64,000 bases of DNA. It comes from Corallincola holothuriorum (lineage in GTDB: Bacteria; Pseudomonadota; Gammaproteobacteria; Enterobacterales; Neiellaceae). The notes beneath the pieces are model-generated. The model was not told where the DNA came from, ran no database searches, and was given only the letters and a program-made list of their open reading frames with translations. Each line of letters opens with the position of its first letter. Positions within the stretch are counted from its first letter, which is position 1. The position numbers were made by a program, and so were the translations under genes. The DNA lies in the NCBI RefSeq assembly GCF_003336225.1, contig NZ_QPID01000005.1, positions 248,001-312,000 on the forward strand, in the 5' to 3' direction. Positions 10,070-17,427 of the stretch are shown here, one piece after another.

Positions 10070-11641
10070 ATGGCTGTGATCCTGCATCTGTTCGCTTGTT
10101 GTGCTGTTTTCCTGCGCCGTCCTGTCACTGCAGTTACTCCCACCTCTATCTTGCTCTCTGGTTTACTCTGTCTGCTGGTTGTGCTGGTTGTGCCGGTCAA
10201 AGCCGAGGCCGAGCTACCAGTCATTGGCCTGACTGAACGCCTGCAGCCATTGCAGTCGCAGATGCAAAACTCCACCGGTGTTTATCTGTTGGAGTATGGC
10301 GAAGAAGCCTTAATGGGGCGTGCCTGGTTAACTGCCCATGCCGAGCGCAGCATCGATGTGCAGTATTTTATCTGGAGCAGTGACAATATCGGAACATTAG
10401 CGGCGGAAGCGTTACTCAGTGCGGCAGAGCGCGGTGTTAAAGTCAGGGTGCTGGTTGATGATCTGTTGATTGATGCAGACGATGTCACGCTGTTGTCATT
10501 GGAAGCGCATCCGAATGTCGAAGTGAAGATATATAACCCGCTGCACTCAGTGGGGGTGTCTGGTGTGAAACGTTTTCTGAATATCGCCTTGGGGTTCAGG
10601 CAGGTGAACCAGCGGATGCATGATAAAACAGCAACGTTTGATGGCGTGGTTGGCATCACTGGCGGGCGCAATATGGCCGACGAATACTACGACTTCGACC
10701 AGCAGTATAACTTTCGTGATCGCGATATTCTGTTAGTGGGGCATGCGGTTAAGCAGATGACAGGCAACTTTGAGCAGTTTTGGCAAAGTGATCTGTCTAA
10801 GCCGATCAGCGAACTTCTGCAACACTCCAAGCAACAACTAACCCAGCAGCAAGTGCATGAATTTCAGCAGCAACTGCACCTATATGCGCAGGACCCAGCC
10901 AACTTTGCGCCGGAGGTGCGGCAAGCACTGGCAGACTTACCCAGACGCTTTAGCGAGTTGGTCGATGCGCTGGTGTGGACTGAGGTGAAATTTGTTCACG
11001 ATATGCCGGGGAAAAACAGCGGTAAAGAGGGGCTGAAAGGCGGTGGTCGTTCAACGGACTCCTTGGTGCAAGTGCTGGCCAGTGCGAAACGTACAATCAC
11101 TATTCAGTCGCCCTATCTGATTCTGCCAGAAGGGGGGATGGATTTCTTTGCTGACAAAATAGCCCAAGGGGTGAAAGTAAAAATTGTCACTAATTCTCTG
11201 GCGTCAACGGATAACCTTCCAGCCTTTAGCGGTTACGCAAAAATACGGGAAGATCTACTGGCGATTGGCGTTGAACTCTACGAATTTAGGCCGCACCCAC
11301 TATCGCAGCGCACCCTGATGGCAAGGTACCCGCAAGTGCAGGGCGCGGGGCGTGAGCCGATATTTGCTTTGCACGCAAAAAGCTTCGTGGTGGACGGCCA
11401 GCTGGCGTATGTTGGCACGTTTAATCTTGATCCGCGTTCGGCAAACTTGAACACCGAAGTTGGGGCGCTATTTAACGAGCCCACCTTGTCGAGCCGTCTT
11501 GAGCAAAGCATTCTCAACGACATGCTGCCGGTGAATAGTTGGCGAGTAAGCAAGGGTGATAATCCAGATAAACACGCGTCGCTGGCCAAACGTGCCAAGC
11601 TCATGGGCTTTAAATTGTTGCCCCTGGATCCAATTCTTTAG
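10070..11641 (+). CDS. Phospholipase D family protein, cardiolipin synthase C-like
   Basis: A 523-residue protein with two HKD-type phosphodiesterase motifs: MHDKTATFDGVVGITGGRN in the first half and LHAKSFVVDGQLAYVGTFN in the second. Both His, Lys and Asp residues are present. The family transfers phosphatidyl groups (cardiolipin synthesis, as ClsC) or hydrolyses phosphodiesters; the substrate cannot be read from the sequence. The start at 10070 is chosen because GGAGG lies six bases upstream; an in-frame start at 9989 lacks this. The N-terminus has a long hydrophobic stretch ending near VKAEAELP, so it is exported or membrane anchored. It sits alone on the plus strand, convergent with yvcK. 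Confidence 0.9.
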   Translation: MAVILHLFACCAVFLRRPVTAVTPTSILLSGLLCLLVVLVVPVKAEAELPVIGLTERLQPLQSQMQNSTGVYLLEYGEEALMGRAWLTAHAERSIDVQYFIWSSDNIGTLAAEALLSAAERGVKVRVLVDDLLIDADDVTLLSLEAHPNVEVKIYNPLHSVGVSGVKRFLNIALGFRQVNQRMHDKTATFDGVVGITGGRNMADEYYDFDQQYNFRDRDILLVGHAVKQMTGNFEQFWQSDLSKPISELLQHSKQQLTQQQVHEFQQQLHLYAQDPANFAPEVRQALADLPRRFSELVDALVWTEVKFVHDMPGKNSGKEGLKGGGRSTDSLVQVLASAKRTITIQSPYLILPEGGMDFFADKIAQGVKVKIVTNSLASTDNLPAFSGYAKIREDLLAIGVELYEFRPHPLSQRTLMARYPQVQGAGREPIFALHAKSFVVDGQLAYVGTFNLDPRSANLNTEVGALFNEPTLSSRLEQSILNDMLPVNSWRVSKGDNPDKHASLAKRAKLMGFKLLPLDPIL

Positions 11642-11701
11642 TTGCCCTGTGCGACAGCTTTAAGGTGTGGTTTGCGAAGTGGCTAGCGAGTTAACTGCCG
11701 A

Positions 11702-12715
11702 TTAAGCAGCTAACAACCGTGATAGCGCAGCGGCCAGCTTACCGCTGTCATGACGGGCGATGTCAGCTTGGCTGTCTACCAGATCGTAGTTGTGTAAACG
11801 ATAACGTTGCGCACACTCAGCGATATCCTTAAAACGAACAAAGGTGCTTTTCTGCGCCGCATATCGGCTCAGGATCTTTTCCGGGGGGCGGCCTTCGTTA
11901 TAGATGATCTCATCCAGTGGCCGTCCAACATAAGCTTCGACCTCACGAATGAAATCTTCCGCATGGTAACTGTCGGTTTCACCAAATTTGGTCATGATGT
12001 TGGTCAGATAACAGATCCGGGCACGACTGTTTTGCAGCGCCTCTTTTACCCCCGGTACCAATAAGTTAGGCACAATACTGGTATAGAGATCCCCTGGCCC
12101 AATCAGGATTATATGGGCATCTAAGATCTGTTGTAATACTGGAGGATTCACGGACACCTGATCGGTATGGTGCGGCACCAGAAATACTGAAGAGATCTTC
12201 TCTCGCTGATCTCCCCGTGGCAGGTCGATGGCGCTTTCACCAAAGACCCGATCGCCATTGGTCAGCTCTGCGACCAGTGTCGCCTTGTCTGTGGTGACAG
12301 GTAAAATGTCGCCTTTAACATCGAGAATTTCAGCCAGTGCTTTAATCCCCTCCTGAAACGAACCGGCATATTGGCCCAGCATGGTTAGCAGCATATTGCC
12401 TGCATTGTGTCCCATCAGTCGTTCACCGCTGCTGAAGCGTTTTAGCAACAGCTCTCGCGCCACTTCTCGCTGTGGTGATAACGCCAGAATGCACTTCAAC
12501 ACATCACCCGGCGGTAAGATGCCTAACTCATCGCGCAGCTTTCCGGTACTGCCGCCACTGTCGGTCATAGAGACCACCGCCGTGATCGCCACATTGGGCA
12601 TATCACGTAAAGAGGAGAGCAGGGCATACTGGCCACTACCGCCACCGATCGTGACGATACGGGTTTGTGTGGCTTGTGGACTTTGCAGATTGTCTTGGCT
12701 GTCCAACTGACTCAT
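11702..12715 (-). CDS. yvcK: YvcK/CofD-like protein, putative UDP-GlcNAc-binding regulator
   Basis: A 337-residue member of the YvcK (CofD-like, 2-phospho-L-lactate transferase-fold) family. The nucleotide-binding start VTIGGGSGQYALLSSLRD, the MTDSGGSTGKLR loop, GHNAGNML and LIGPGDLYTSI are all present. Bacteria without coenzyme F420 use YvcK to tune carbon metabolism and cell-wall synthesis, and the protein binds UDP-sugars. The start at 12715 has TTGGAG seven bases upstream; an in-frame GTG at 12751 has no such site. It is alone on the minus strand, and the terminator at 12852-12884 precedes it. Confidence 0.93.
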   Translation of the reverse strand: MSQLDSQDNLQSPQATQTRIVTIGGGSGQYALLSSLRDMPNVAITAVVSMTDSGGSTGKLRDELGILPPGDVLKCILALSPQREVARELLLKRFSSGERLMGHNAGNMLLTMLGQYAGSFQEGIKALAEILDVKGDILPVTTDKATLVAELTNGDRVFGESAIDLPRGDQREKISSVFLVPHHTDQVSVNPPVLQQILDAHIILIGPGDLYTSIVPNLLVPGVKEALQNSRARICYLTNIMTKFGETDSYHAEDFIREVEAYVGRPLDEIIYNEGRPPEKILSRYAAQKSTFVRFKDIAECAQRYRLHNYDLVDSQADIARHDSGKLAAALSRLLAA

Positions 12716-12851
12716 GGAGAGGCTCCAACGGTTTCCGACGTTTGCTGGCACAACTATGGTGCAGTGTCATTAATGTGTAAAGCGATGACGACCGAACAGT
12801 GATACAGGCAACTAATGTTCGGTAACAGCACAGAAATATGTGAAATCAGGC

Positions 12852-12884
12852 ATAAAAAAACCCGCTCGGTGAGCGGGTTTTTTT
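12852..12884 (-). terminator. Rho-independent terminator after tRNA-Leu
   Basis: CCCGCTC-GGT-GAGCGGG hairpin flanked by A-run and T-run, so it could work in both directions. It lies just downstream of tRNA-Leu on the minus strand and separates the tRNA transcript from yvcK. Confidence 0.88.
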
Positions 12885-12891
12885 ATAAATT

Positions 12892-12978
12892 TGGTGCAGA
12901 TGGGGAGACTTGAACTCCCACGCCCGTGAAGGCACTAGCACCTGAAGCTAGCGTGTCTACCAATTCCACCACATCTGC
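12892..12978 (-). tRNA. tRNA-Leu (anticodon CAG)
   Basis: An 87-nt class II tRNA with long variable arm and encoded CCA. Acceptor stem GCAGATG pairs with CATCTGC, followed by discriminator A. The anticodon loop TTCAGGT sits between CTAGC and GCTAG, giving CAG. It is three bases downstream of tRNA-Phe and co-transcribed with it. Confidence 0.96.
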
Positions 12979-12981
12979 AAG

Positions 12982-13057
12982 TGGTGCCCAGACCCGGAAT
13001 CGAACCAGGGACACGGGGATTTTCAATCCCCTGCTCTACCGACTGAGCTATCTGGGC
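12982..13057 (-). tRNA. tRNA-Phe (anticodon GAA)
   Basis: A 76-nt tRNA with encoded CCA, acceptor GCCCAGA and anticodon stem-loop GGGGATTGAAAATCCCC, giving GAA. First gene of a two-tRNA transcript. A second copy is at 39295-39370. Confidence 0.97.
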
Positions 13058-13113
13058 ATATCTACATCACTTAAGGCTGGCTGCAAGCAGCGCTTACGCG
13101 GTAAGTGGGGCGC

Positions 13114-13142
13114 ATTAAATAGATTTGCGCGGCAATTGTCAA
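13114..13142 (-). promoter_or_regulatory. sigma70-type promoter for tRNA-Phe/tRNA-Leu
   Basis: Read on the minus strand: perfect -35 TTGACA (13137-13142), a 17-base spacer and -10 TTTAAT (13114-13119), followed by a G/C-rich discriminator. This layout is typical of stringently controlled stable-RNA promoters. It ends about 57 bases before the tRNA-Phe 5' end. Confidence 0.85.
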
Positions 13143-13621
13143 GCCTGCAGGGGCTAACTTTTTGCTGTTTGTTCAAGCTTTGTTCGATTTACAGATCTCA
13201 GCGTGAAAATTGGCGCCATCGTCGTTCAGCGCCAGTAAGGGCATAGGGTGCACTAGTGCTGCTTTCAGCAAAATCTGACAGAAAATAAGCGGGCATCGAT
13301 GAGGTGAATCGTGGTGGTGCAGGGGGTCAGCAGGCAAGCCTTATTGCGTCAGCGTATTTATGTAGAATCAAGTTCTTCTATTCTACTAGGCGGATCTGTT
13401 TAGTTAATTGATTTTGTTGCTTATTTAGTTTTTGCTTGTGTGCCGATAAGAACCCAGTAACACCGCATTCACCGCCACAGGTACGGGTGTAACCCCCCAA
13501 CTGTGAGTTAACTAGTTGATAGAGCGAAAGTTAAGGACGTATATTGGTGAGATAGTTGATTGACGGATGCGCGACTTAGTGAGAATTCTGTCTAATACGC
13601 TGTTAAGGTTTCAGGAAGAAA
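13143..13621. other. Non-coding stretch before the cassette array
   Basis: About 480 bases with no convincing gene. It becomes A/T-rich towards the first cassette. A GTTAAGG at 13602-13608 resembles the integron core GTTRRRY in six of seven positions and could be the left boundary of the first cassette. No full attC or attI could be drawn here, and no integrase is present. Confidence 0.45.
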
Positions 13622-13957
13622 ATGAAAAGTATTCTAATAAAATTATTAGTGATTGGAACTCTAGTTCCCACAATGGCTCTAGCTCAAACATTAGCCCCAG
13701 AAGATATACAAGAGTACGATTCGCAAACAGGCATTGGCTGCATTAGTAAAGAGCCTGTGACTAAAAAAGCAGATTACTACCATATATGTAAGTCGAAGAA
13801 ATCTGGAGAGGTAGCATGGAACGCAGCACTTTATCGTAGCAAAGTAGCTTGTTCTTCTGACGAAATGTCAGTGCATTTCAATATGTCGCCTTCGTTGCCA
13901 ACAAAAGATGGAATTCACACTGCTCAAGTAGAGGTTACTTGTGGCAAAAAACCTTAA
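13622..13957 (+). CDS. Small secreted protein, integron cassette 1
   Basis: A 111-residue protein of unknown function. It has a clear signal peptide (basic start, hydrophobic core, probable cleavage after MALA), then a mature part of about 90 residues with four Cys (CISKE, HICKS, VACSS, VTCGK) that could form two disulfides in the periplasm. AGGAAG lies a few bases upstream of the ATG. The stop codon TAA overlaps the start of an attC site, the usual compact arrangement of integron cassettes. Base composition is more A/T-rich than the flanking housekeeping genes. Confidence 0.8.
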   Translation: MKSILIKLLVIGTLVPTMALAQTLAPEDIQEYDSQTGIGCISKEPVTKKADYYHICKSKKSGEVAWNAALYRSKVACSSDEMSVHFNMSPSLPTKDGIHTAQVEVTCGKKP

Positions 13958-14050
13958 CAAACGCATCTACGCTTGCCCCAGCAAAGCTGGTGCGGAACTC
14001 CGTTTCGGCGCTTCGCGCCTACACTGCGGCCCGTAATGCGGGCGTTAGAA
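13952..14050 (+). repeat. attC recombination site 1
   Basis: Begins with the inverse core (CCTTAAC, then AAACGC) and ends with core GTTAGAA preceded by GGC. Between them are imperfect inverted segments able to fold into the long hairpin that an integron integrase recognises. About 99 bp, directly after a cassette gene stop. Confidence 0.8.
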
Positions 14051-14067
14051 GCTTCAAGGAAATCCAA

Positions 14068-14460
14068 TTGGCCTTTGATCTCGAAGAAAAGTATTTGGCT
14101 CAGTTTGAGCTCCAGCTTGGCTTCAAACTACCCTCCAGCTATCGAGCTGCCATGGCAATTAACAACGGTGGCGAGTTGGTAGTTGGTGAAGAAGATTGGC
14201 AACTCTTTCCGATTTTGGACCAATCAGATCGTAAACGCATTGCCCGTACCTGCAATCATGTCCTGCGCGAAACTAATGAGGCGCGCGAGTGGCATGACTT
14301 CCCTGATAACGCAGTGGCTATTGCGAGTAATGGTTGTGGAGATCTCTTGATATTTCTGGTTGCGAATGAATCATTAAGCTCTGAGGTCTACGAGTGGAGT
14401 CATGAAACCAGGGAGTTAACAATGGTCTCCAAAGATTTCTCCGATTTGGAGCGCTTATAA
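14068..14460 (+). CDS. SMI1/KNR4 (SUKH) family protein, integron cassette 2
   Basis: About 130 residues. It contains the SMI1/KNR4 hallmark LGFKLPSSYRAAMAINNGGE, then an acidic/aromatic middle and a C-terminal VYEWSHETRE strand. Bacterial SUKH proteins often act as immunity proteins against polymorphic nuclease toxins; no toxin gene is next to it. The open frame extends upstream through attC1, but that part is not expected to be coding. I chose TTG at 14068 because AAGGAA precedes it by seven bases and it is just inside the cassette. The exact start is uncertain. Confidence 0.75.
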   Translation: MAFDLEEKYLAQFELQLGFKLPSSYRAAMAINNGGELVVGEEDWQLFPILDQSDRKRIARTCNHVLRETNEAREWHDFPDNAVAIASNGCGDLLIFLVANESLSSEVYEWSHETRELTMVSKDFSDLERL

Positions 14461-14545
14461 CAATGCTTACTAGCTCGTCGCTTCGCTCCTCAGGGACAAA
14501 GGCCACAGCGCGGCAAGCCGCTGACCTTTGCCCGTGGCGTTATTC
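14455..14545 (+). repeat. attC recombination site 2
   Basis: Inverse core TTATAAC overlapping the preceding stop, then about 90 bp of nested inverted repeats (for example GACAAAGG with CCTTTG and GCGCGGC with GCCGC) and core GTTATTC. Its inner part is very close in sequence to attC site 4. Confidence 0.82.
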
Positions 14546-14548
14546 ACT

Positions 14549-14866
14549 ATGAATGAGTCAGATATACTCGAACAGGTATTTTCAAGTAATTGGCCTACTA
14601 AAGAGAGTTTGGTCTTGTACGCATTAAAGCGGCATGGATTTGGTGGTGATGATGGCTTTTATGGAGTCACTTATCCTAATGACTTAGATGAGTACCAAAT
14701 TGAAATAGAAGGCGAATTTATTCCCGATGGGTTCGTGGAAATTAATTATTGGGATGGTGAGCACAAAGAGATTCAAATTCCTGAGCGAAAGTACTTAGAA
14801 AGCTTAAAAGATTACCTAAGTAAAAATGGATATGAATTATTGGTGGACAAGTTGGCTAATGCATAA
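14549..14866 (+). CDS. Hypothetical acidic protein, integron cassette 3
   Basis: A 105-residue protein I do not recognise. It is soluble, acidic and rich in Asp, Glu and aromatic residues, with no signal peptide or membrane segment. The ATG at 14549 is four bases after the attC2 core, so it is the first start inside the cassette; no clear ribosome-binding site is present, suggesting translation by coupling or weak expression. An upstream TTG at 14528 would lie inside attC2. Size and composition resemble immunity-type proteins often carried in cassettes, but no family motif supports that. Confidence 0.7.
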   Translation: MNESDILEQVFSSNWPTKESLVLYALKRHGFGGDDGFYGVTYPNDLDEYQIEIEGEFIPDGFVEINYWDGEHKEIQIPERKYLESLKDYLSKNGYELLVDKLANA

Positions 14867-14962
14867 CAAGAAAATGTTGCAAGTTGTCCCGCTCGAAACC
14901 GCTATCGCGGCGGGCCAAAGGACTCGCTCCTTCGTCGCTAGCCACAAATTTTGACGTTAGGT
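14861..14962 (+). repeat. attC recombination site 3
   Basis: Starts at GCATAAC over the end of cassette gene 3 and ends at core GTTAGGT, which matches GTTRRRY fully. ACAAGAAAATGTT at the left pairs imperfectly with AAATTTTGACGTT at the right. About 102 bp. Confidence 0.78.
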
Positions 14963-14975
14963 GTATGAGGGAAAA

Positions 14976-15461
14976 TTGAATTATCGACGTGTAATCGCGC
15001 TACTGGTGTTACTTTTTGCTGGGTGTGGTTTTATGGGAAGTGAGAAGGAGGAGGAGTGGCTTTCTCAAAATTTGGATAGAATCTCTGAGGTAAAATCCGA
15101 AATTTTGAGTATGTCTGAACTTACTGTCGTCTATGTGCAGTCGGATATCGTAGACGGTTCATTTTTCCATAAGCCAACCAGCGAAGAAGTAGAGGCGTAC
15201 AACGGGATTCGTGCCAAGCTTCACTCGCTTGGGATCTCGCGCGCAGAAGTAGATTTACGCTCAGGTGGTGTTGGATTTGTTACTTACGACTCTGGTGTAT
15301 TTGGCGATATCTACCAGTCATTTGATTTCATTCCTGCGCCATCAAAATCAGTAAAGCTTACAACTCCAGAGGTTTGGAGTTGTAAGAAGCTAGATGTTGA
15401 ATTGTGGTACGTATGCGAAGGAGTTGCTGCTAGTGATACACCTAACAAAGCAAGTCACTAA
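14976..15461 (+). CDS. Small lipoprotein, integron cassette 4
   Basis: About 161 residues with a lipoprotein signal: basic NYRR, a hydrophobic run and lipobox LFAGC, followed by Gly. The mature part is acidic and I do not recognise a domain. TTG at 14976 has GAGGG five to six bases upstream; a GTG at 14961 lies on the attC3 core and is the alternative. The stop codon lies 22 bases inside attC site 4. Probably envelope-localised; function unknown. Confidence 0.7.
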   Translation: MNYRRVIALLVLLFAGCGFMGSEKEEEWLSQNLDRISEVKSEILSMSELTVVYVQSDIVDGSFFHKPTSEEVEAYNGIRAKLHSLGISRAEVDLRSGGVGFVTYDSGVFGDIYQSFDFIPAPSKSVKLTTPEVWSCKKLDVELWYVCEGVAASDTPNKASH

Positions 15462-15539
15462 CTCGTCGCTGCGCACCTCAAGGACAAAGGGCACTGCGCG
15501 GCTAGCCGCTGACCTTTGTCCGTGCTTACGGCGTTATGA
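15440..15539 (+). repeat. attC recombination site 4
   Basis: Perfect inverse core ACCTAAC, internal inverted repeats and core GTTATGA. The stretch from CTCGTCGCT to CCTTTG closely matches attC site 2, as expected for sites from the same integron family. Confidence 0.82.
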
Positions 15540-15597
15540 TTTTTGTCAGGCTTAAGCTGTAAGCTAATATTTTTCTTCAAGGGTTGGAAGAAATTCT

Positions 15598-16032
15598 ATG
15601 ACTAAATTTTTAGGTTCTCTTATGGGGATCTTGGCTGGAGTTGTTATACCTAGCCCTTGGCTGGTGATTGGGCATCCGAATTGGATCGGGCTTCTTGTTA
15701 GTGTTCAAAAAATAGTTGGGTTGTCTGGGCTAGCAGAGAAATCGTTCGTCATCTTCTGGGGTTATTTGCCATCAGTTGTATTCTTGGGGATGGTGTCAGG
15801 CATCATGATTGGTCGGTTAGGCCAGCTAAGGTGGTTTATATATAGTTTTTTAATAACCGTTATCTTTGTACGCTACGTCGTTCCAAGGCTGCCAATTGTC
15901 GAAACAGTGTTTCATGACGCTTTTAATGAGCTTGCGTTGTTGGGTACAACAATATCTTGTTCCATCTATATGGTTAGCTTTTTCATGGTTACTGTGTTTT
16001 TAAAAAGGTATGGCTGGGTTGTCAAATCTTAG
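15598..16032 (+). CDS. Hypothetical membrane protein, last gene of the cassette array
   Basis: A 144-residue protein with about four hydrophobic helices (near residues 5-25, 48-70, 75-92 and 115-138) and a basic C-terminus. No family recognised. GGAAG lies about eight bases before the ATG. It follows attC4, so it sits where cassette 5 would be, but no attC follows its stop; either this site decayed or the gene is fixed at the array end. Confidence 0.72.
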   Translation: MTKFLGSLMGILAGVVIPSPWLVIGHPNWIGLLVSVQKIVGLSGLAEKSFVIFWGYLPSVVFLGMVSGIMIGRLGQLRWFIYSFLITVIFVRYVVPRLPIVETVFHDAFNELALLGTTISCSIYMVSFFMVTVFLKRYGWVVKS

Positions 16033-16124
16033 CATCAAGTTTGAAGTGCAACAGTAACGATTAGTGTTGATTGAATACCTTTGCAGGTGTTTTTAGCCTA
16101 ATCGCTTTTCGGACTAACATCAGG

Positions 16125-16769
16125 CTATTGACTAGAAAACTGATCACCCCAGCGCTTTCTATGATCACCCACATCATTCGCGGTTACGCCTCGTAAATCA
16201 GCTAACAGGGATTCTGACTTTGAAGAGTTAAATCCCATGTACCTTAAGAGCGCATAAGCGATCATGCCGGTACGATGGATCCCCGCAGAACAGTGAATGT
16301 AGATTTTGGCCTGTGCTTGCAGTGCACCTACGCAGTGGCTAAATAGTTCATTGATCGCTTCGATGCGATCTTGTGCTGGAGGCTCAGCCGATGGCAAGGG
16401 TAACCACAGCCACGTTAACCCCTGCTGCTCTGCTGCCCGCCCAATCTCTTTAGCGCCCTCTTTTTCAGACAGCAAGGTCATAATGTGGGTGACACCAGAT
16501 GCTCGCATAGTTTTCAGCAGTTTCATTTTGGGTCGGTGGCCAATGGCTATGCCACCATGGGATAGCTCAAGCCAGTTTAAATCCACATCGTTACTTGGCG
16601 GGGGGGCGGTTTTTAGGCGACCAATCAGTGGGCCAAGCCGCTTTCTTGCCGCGAGGTCATCAGCCATCATCACTTTTGCGTCTGCAATTAATGCTTTATT
16701 CACAGCAGGGTCGTATGGACCAGTAGTCAGTTGTGCTTCAATCCTGCTAATCAGTTCATCTATTGCCAC
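16125..16769 (-). CDS. Protein-tyrosine/dual-specificity phosphatase-like protein
   Basis: A 214-residue protein with the Cys-based phosphatase signature HCSAGIHRTG (Cys160, Arg166), the C-x5-R loop that binds phosphate. The fold should be the small DSP/tyrosine phosphatase type. An N-terminal region of about 60 residues with unknown role precedes it. Start is GTG (16769) with only a weak upstream purine tract. Substrate unknown: tyrosine phosphatases and inositol phosphatases share this motif. It is convergent with the cassette array and may mark its right edge. Confidence 0.85.
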   Translation of the reverse strand: MAIDELISRIEAQLTTGPYDPAVNKALIADAKVMMADDLAARKRLGPLIGRLKTAPPPSNDVDLNWLELSHGGIAIGHRPKMKLLKTMRASGVTHIMTLLSEKEGAKEIGRAAEQQGLTWLWLPLPSAEPPAQDRIEAINELFSHCVGALQAQAKIYIHCSAGIHRTGMIAYALLRYMGFNSSKSESLLADLRGVTANDVGDHRKRWGDQFSSQ

Positions 16770-16989
16770 GGGTCTGTCTCGAGATTAGTTGTCGCGTTCT
16801 ATTCATCTTACGTGCTCATTCAACAGACCGCACGCGACATATAGAACAGCAACACTCATCTAGCGTTAAGTTGGCTTCTGTGCTTTTAAGTGATTGATGG
16901 CTAAGGAAGTTGTGATGACACGTCCGCTTATCTTTGTGCGGTCGGTTTTCGTGAATTTCTGTTTTGCATCTATTTTTCATCAGACAAAG

Positions 16990-17022
16990 AAAAAAGGCTT
17001 AACCCTTTCGAGTTAAGCCTTT
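16990..17022 (-). terminator. Terminator after tRNA-Thr
   Basis: AGGCTTAAC (16995-17003) pairs with GTTAAGCCT (17012-17020). Read on the minus strand it is followed by a T-run. It lies about 13 bases beyond the tRNA 3' end. Confidence 0.85.
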
Positions 17023-17032
17023 CTCTTAAATT

Positions 17033-17108
<76 letters not shown>

Positions 17109-17162
17109 GGTGTGTATAGGGCATGAACGTTGCCGTTGACATCTCCCTCACCACGGCGCGAG

Positions 17163-17191
17163 ATATTACTTATCTGGCCGTGGAGTGTCAA
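17163..17191 (-). promoter_or_regulatory. Promoter for tRNA-Thr
   Basis: On the minus strand: -35 TTGACA (17186-17191), a 17-base spacer and -10 TAATAT (17163-17168), then a G/C-rich discriminator. Same layout as the tRNA-Phe promoters in this window. The rest of 17192-17427 holds nothing I can identify. Confidence 0.78.
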
Positions 17192-17427
17192 CGCTTGTTT
17201 TGATACTTTTTTCATAAATCGGTCATTAATTTATGAATCGATTGAAATCTGTTCGTAATCGTCGCTATTAGCTGGTTTTCTAGTCGAATTCGCAGTCACT
17301 GATTTGCAATGGCTATCTTGCTATCACCTTCGCGTTAGCGGGCGAATAGCCTGAGATAACGGTTTTCGCTTGTCCGTCAGGCGATGGCGCGATGAGTTTC
17401 TTGTTTCGCGCGCTGCGCAAATAGCAT

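Noticed and set aside
12926..13246. Open frame over tRNA-Leu and tRNA-Phe
   Set aside because: Antisense to two certain tRNAs; no ribosome-binding site or family match.
13602..13608. GTTAAGG as an attI or fifth attC
   Set aside because: Only a single core-like heptamer; no inverse core or long inverted repeat around it, so left as a possible boundary only.
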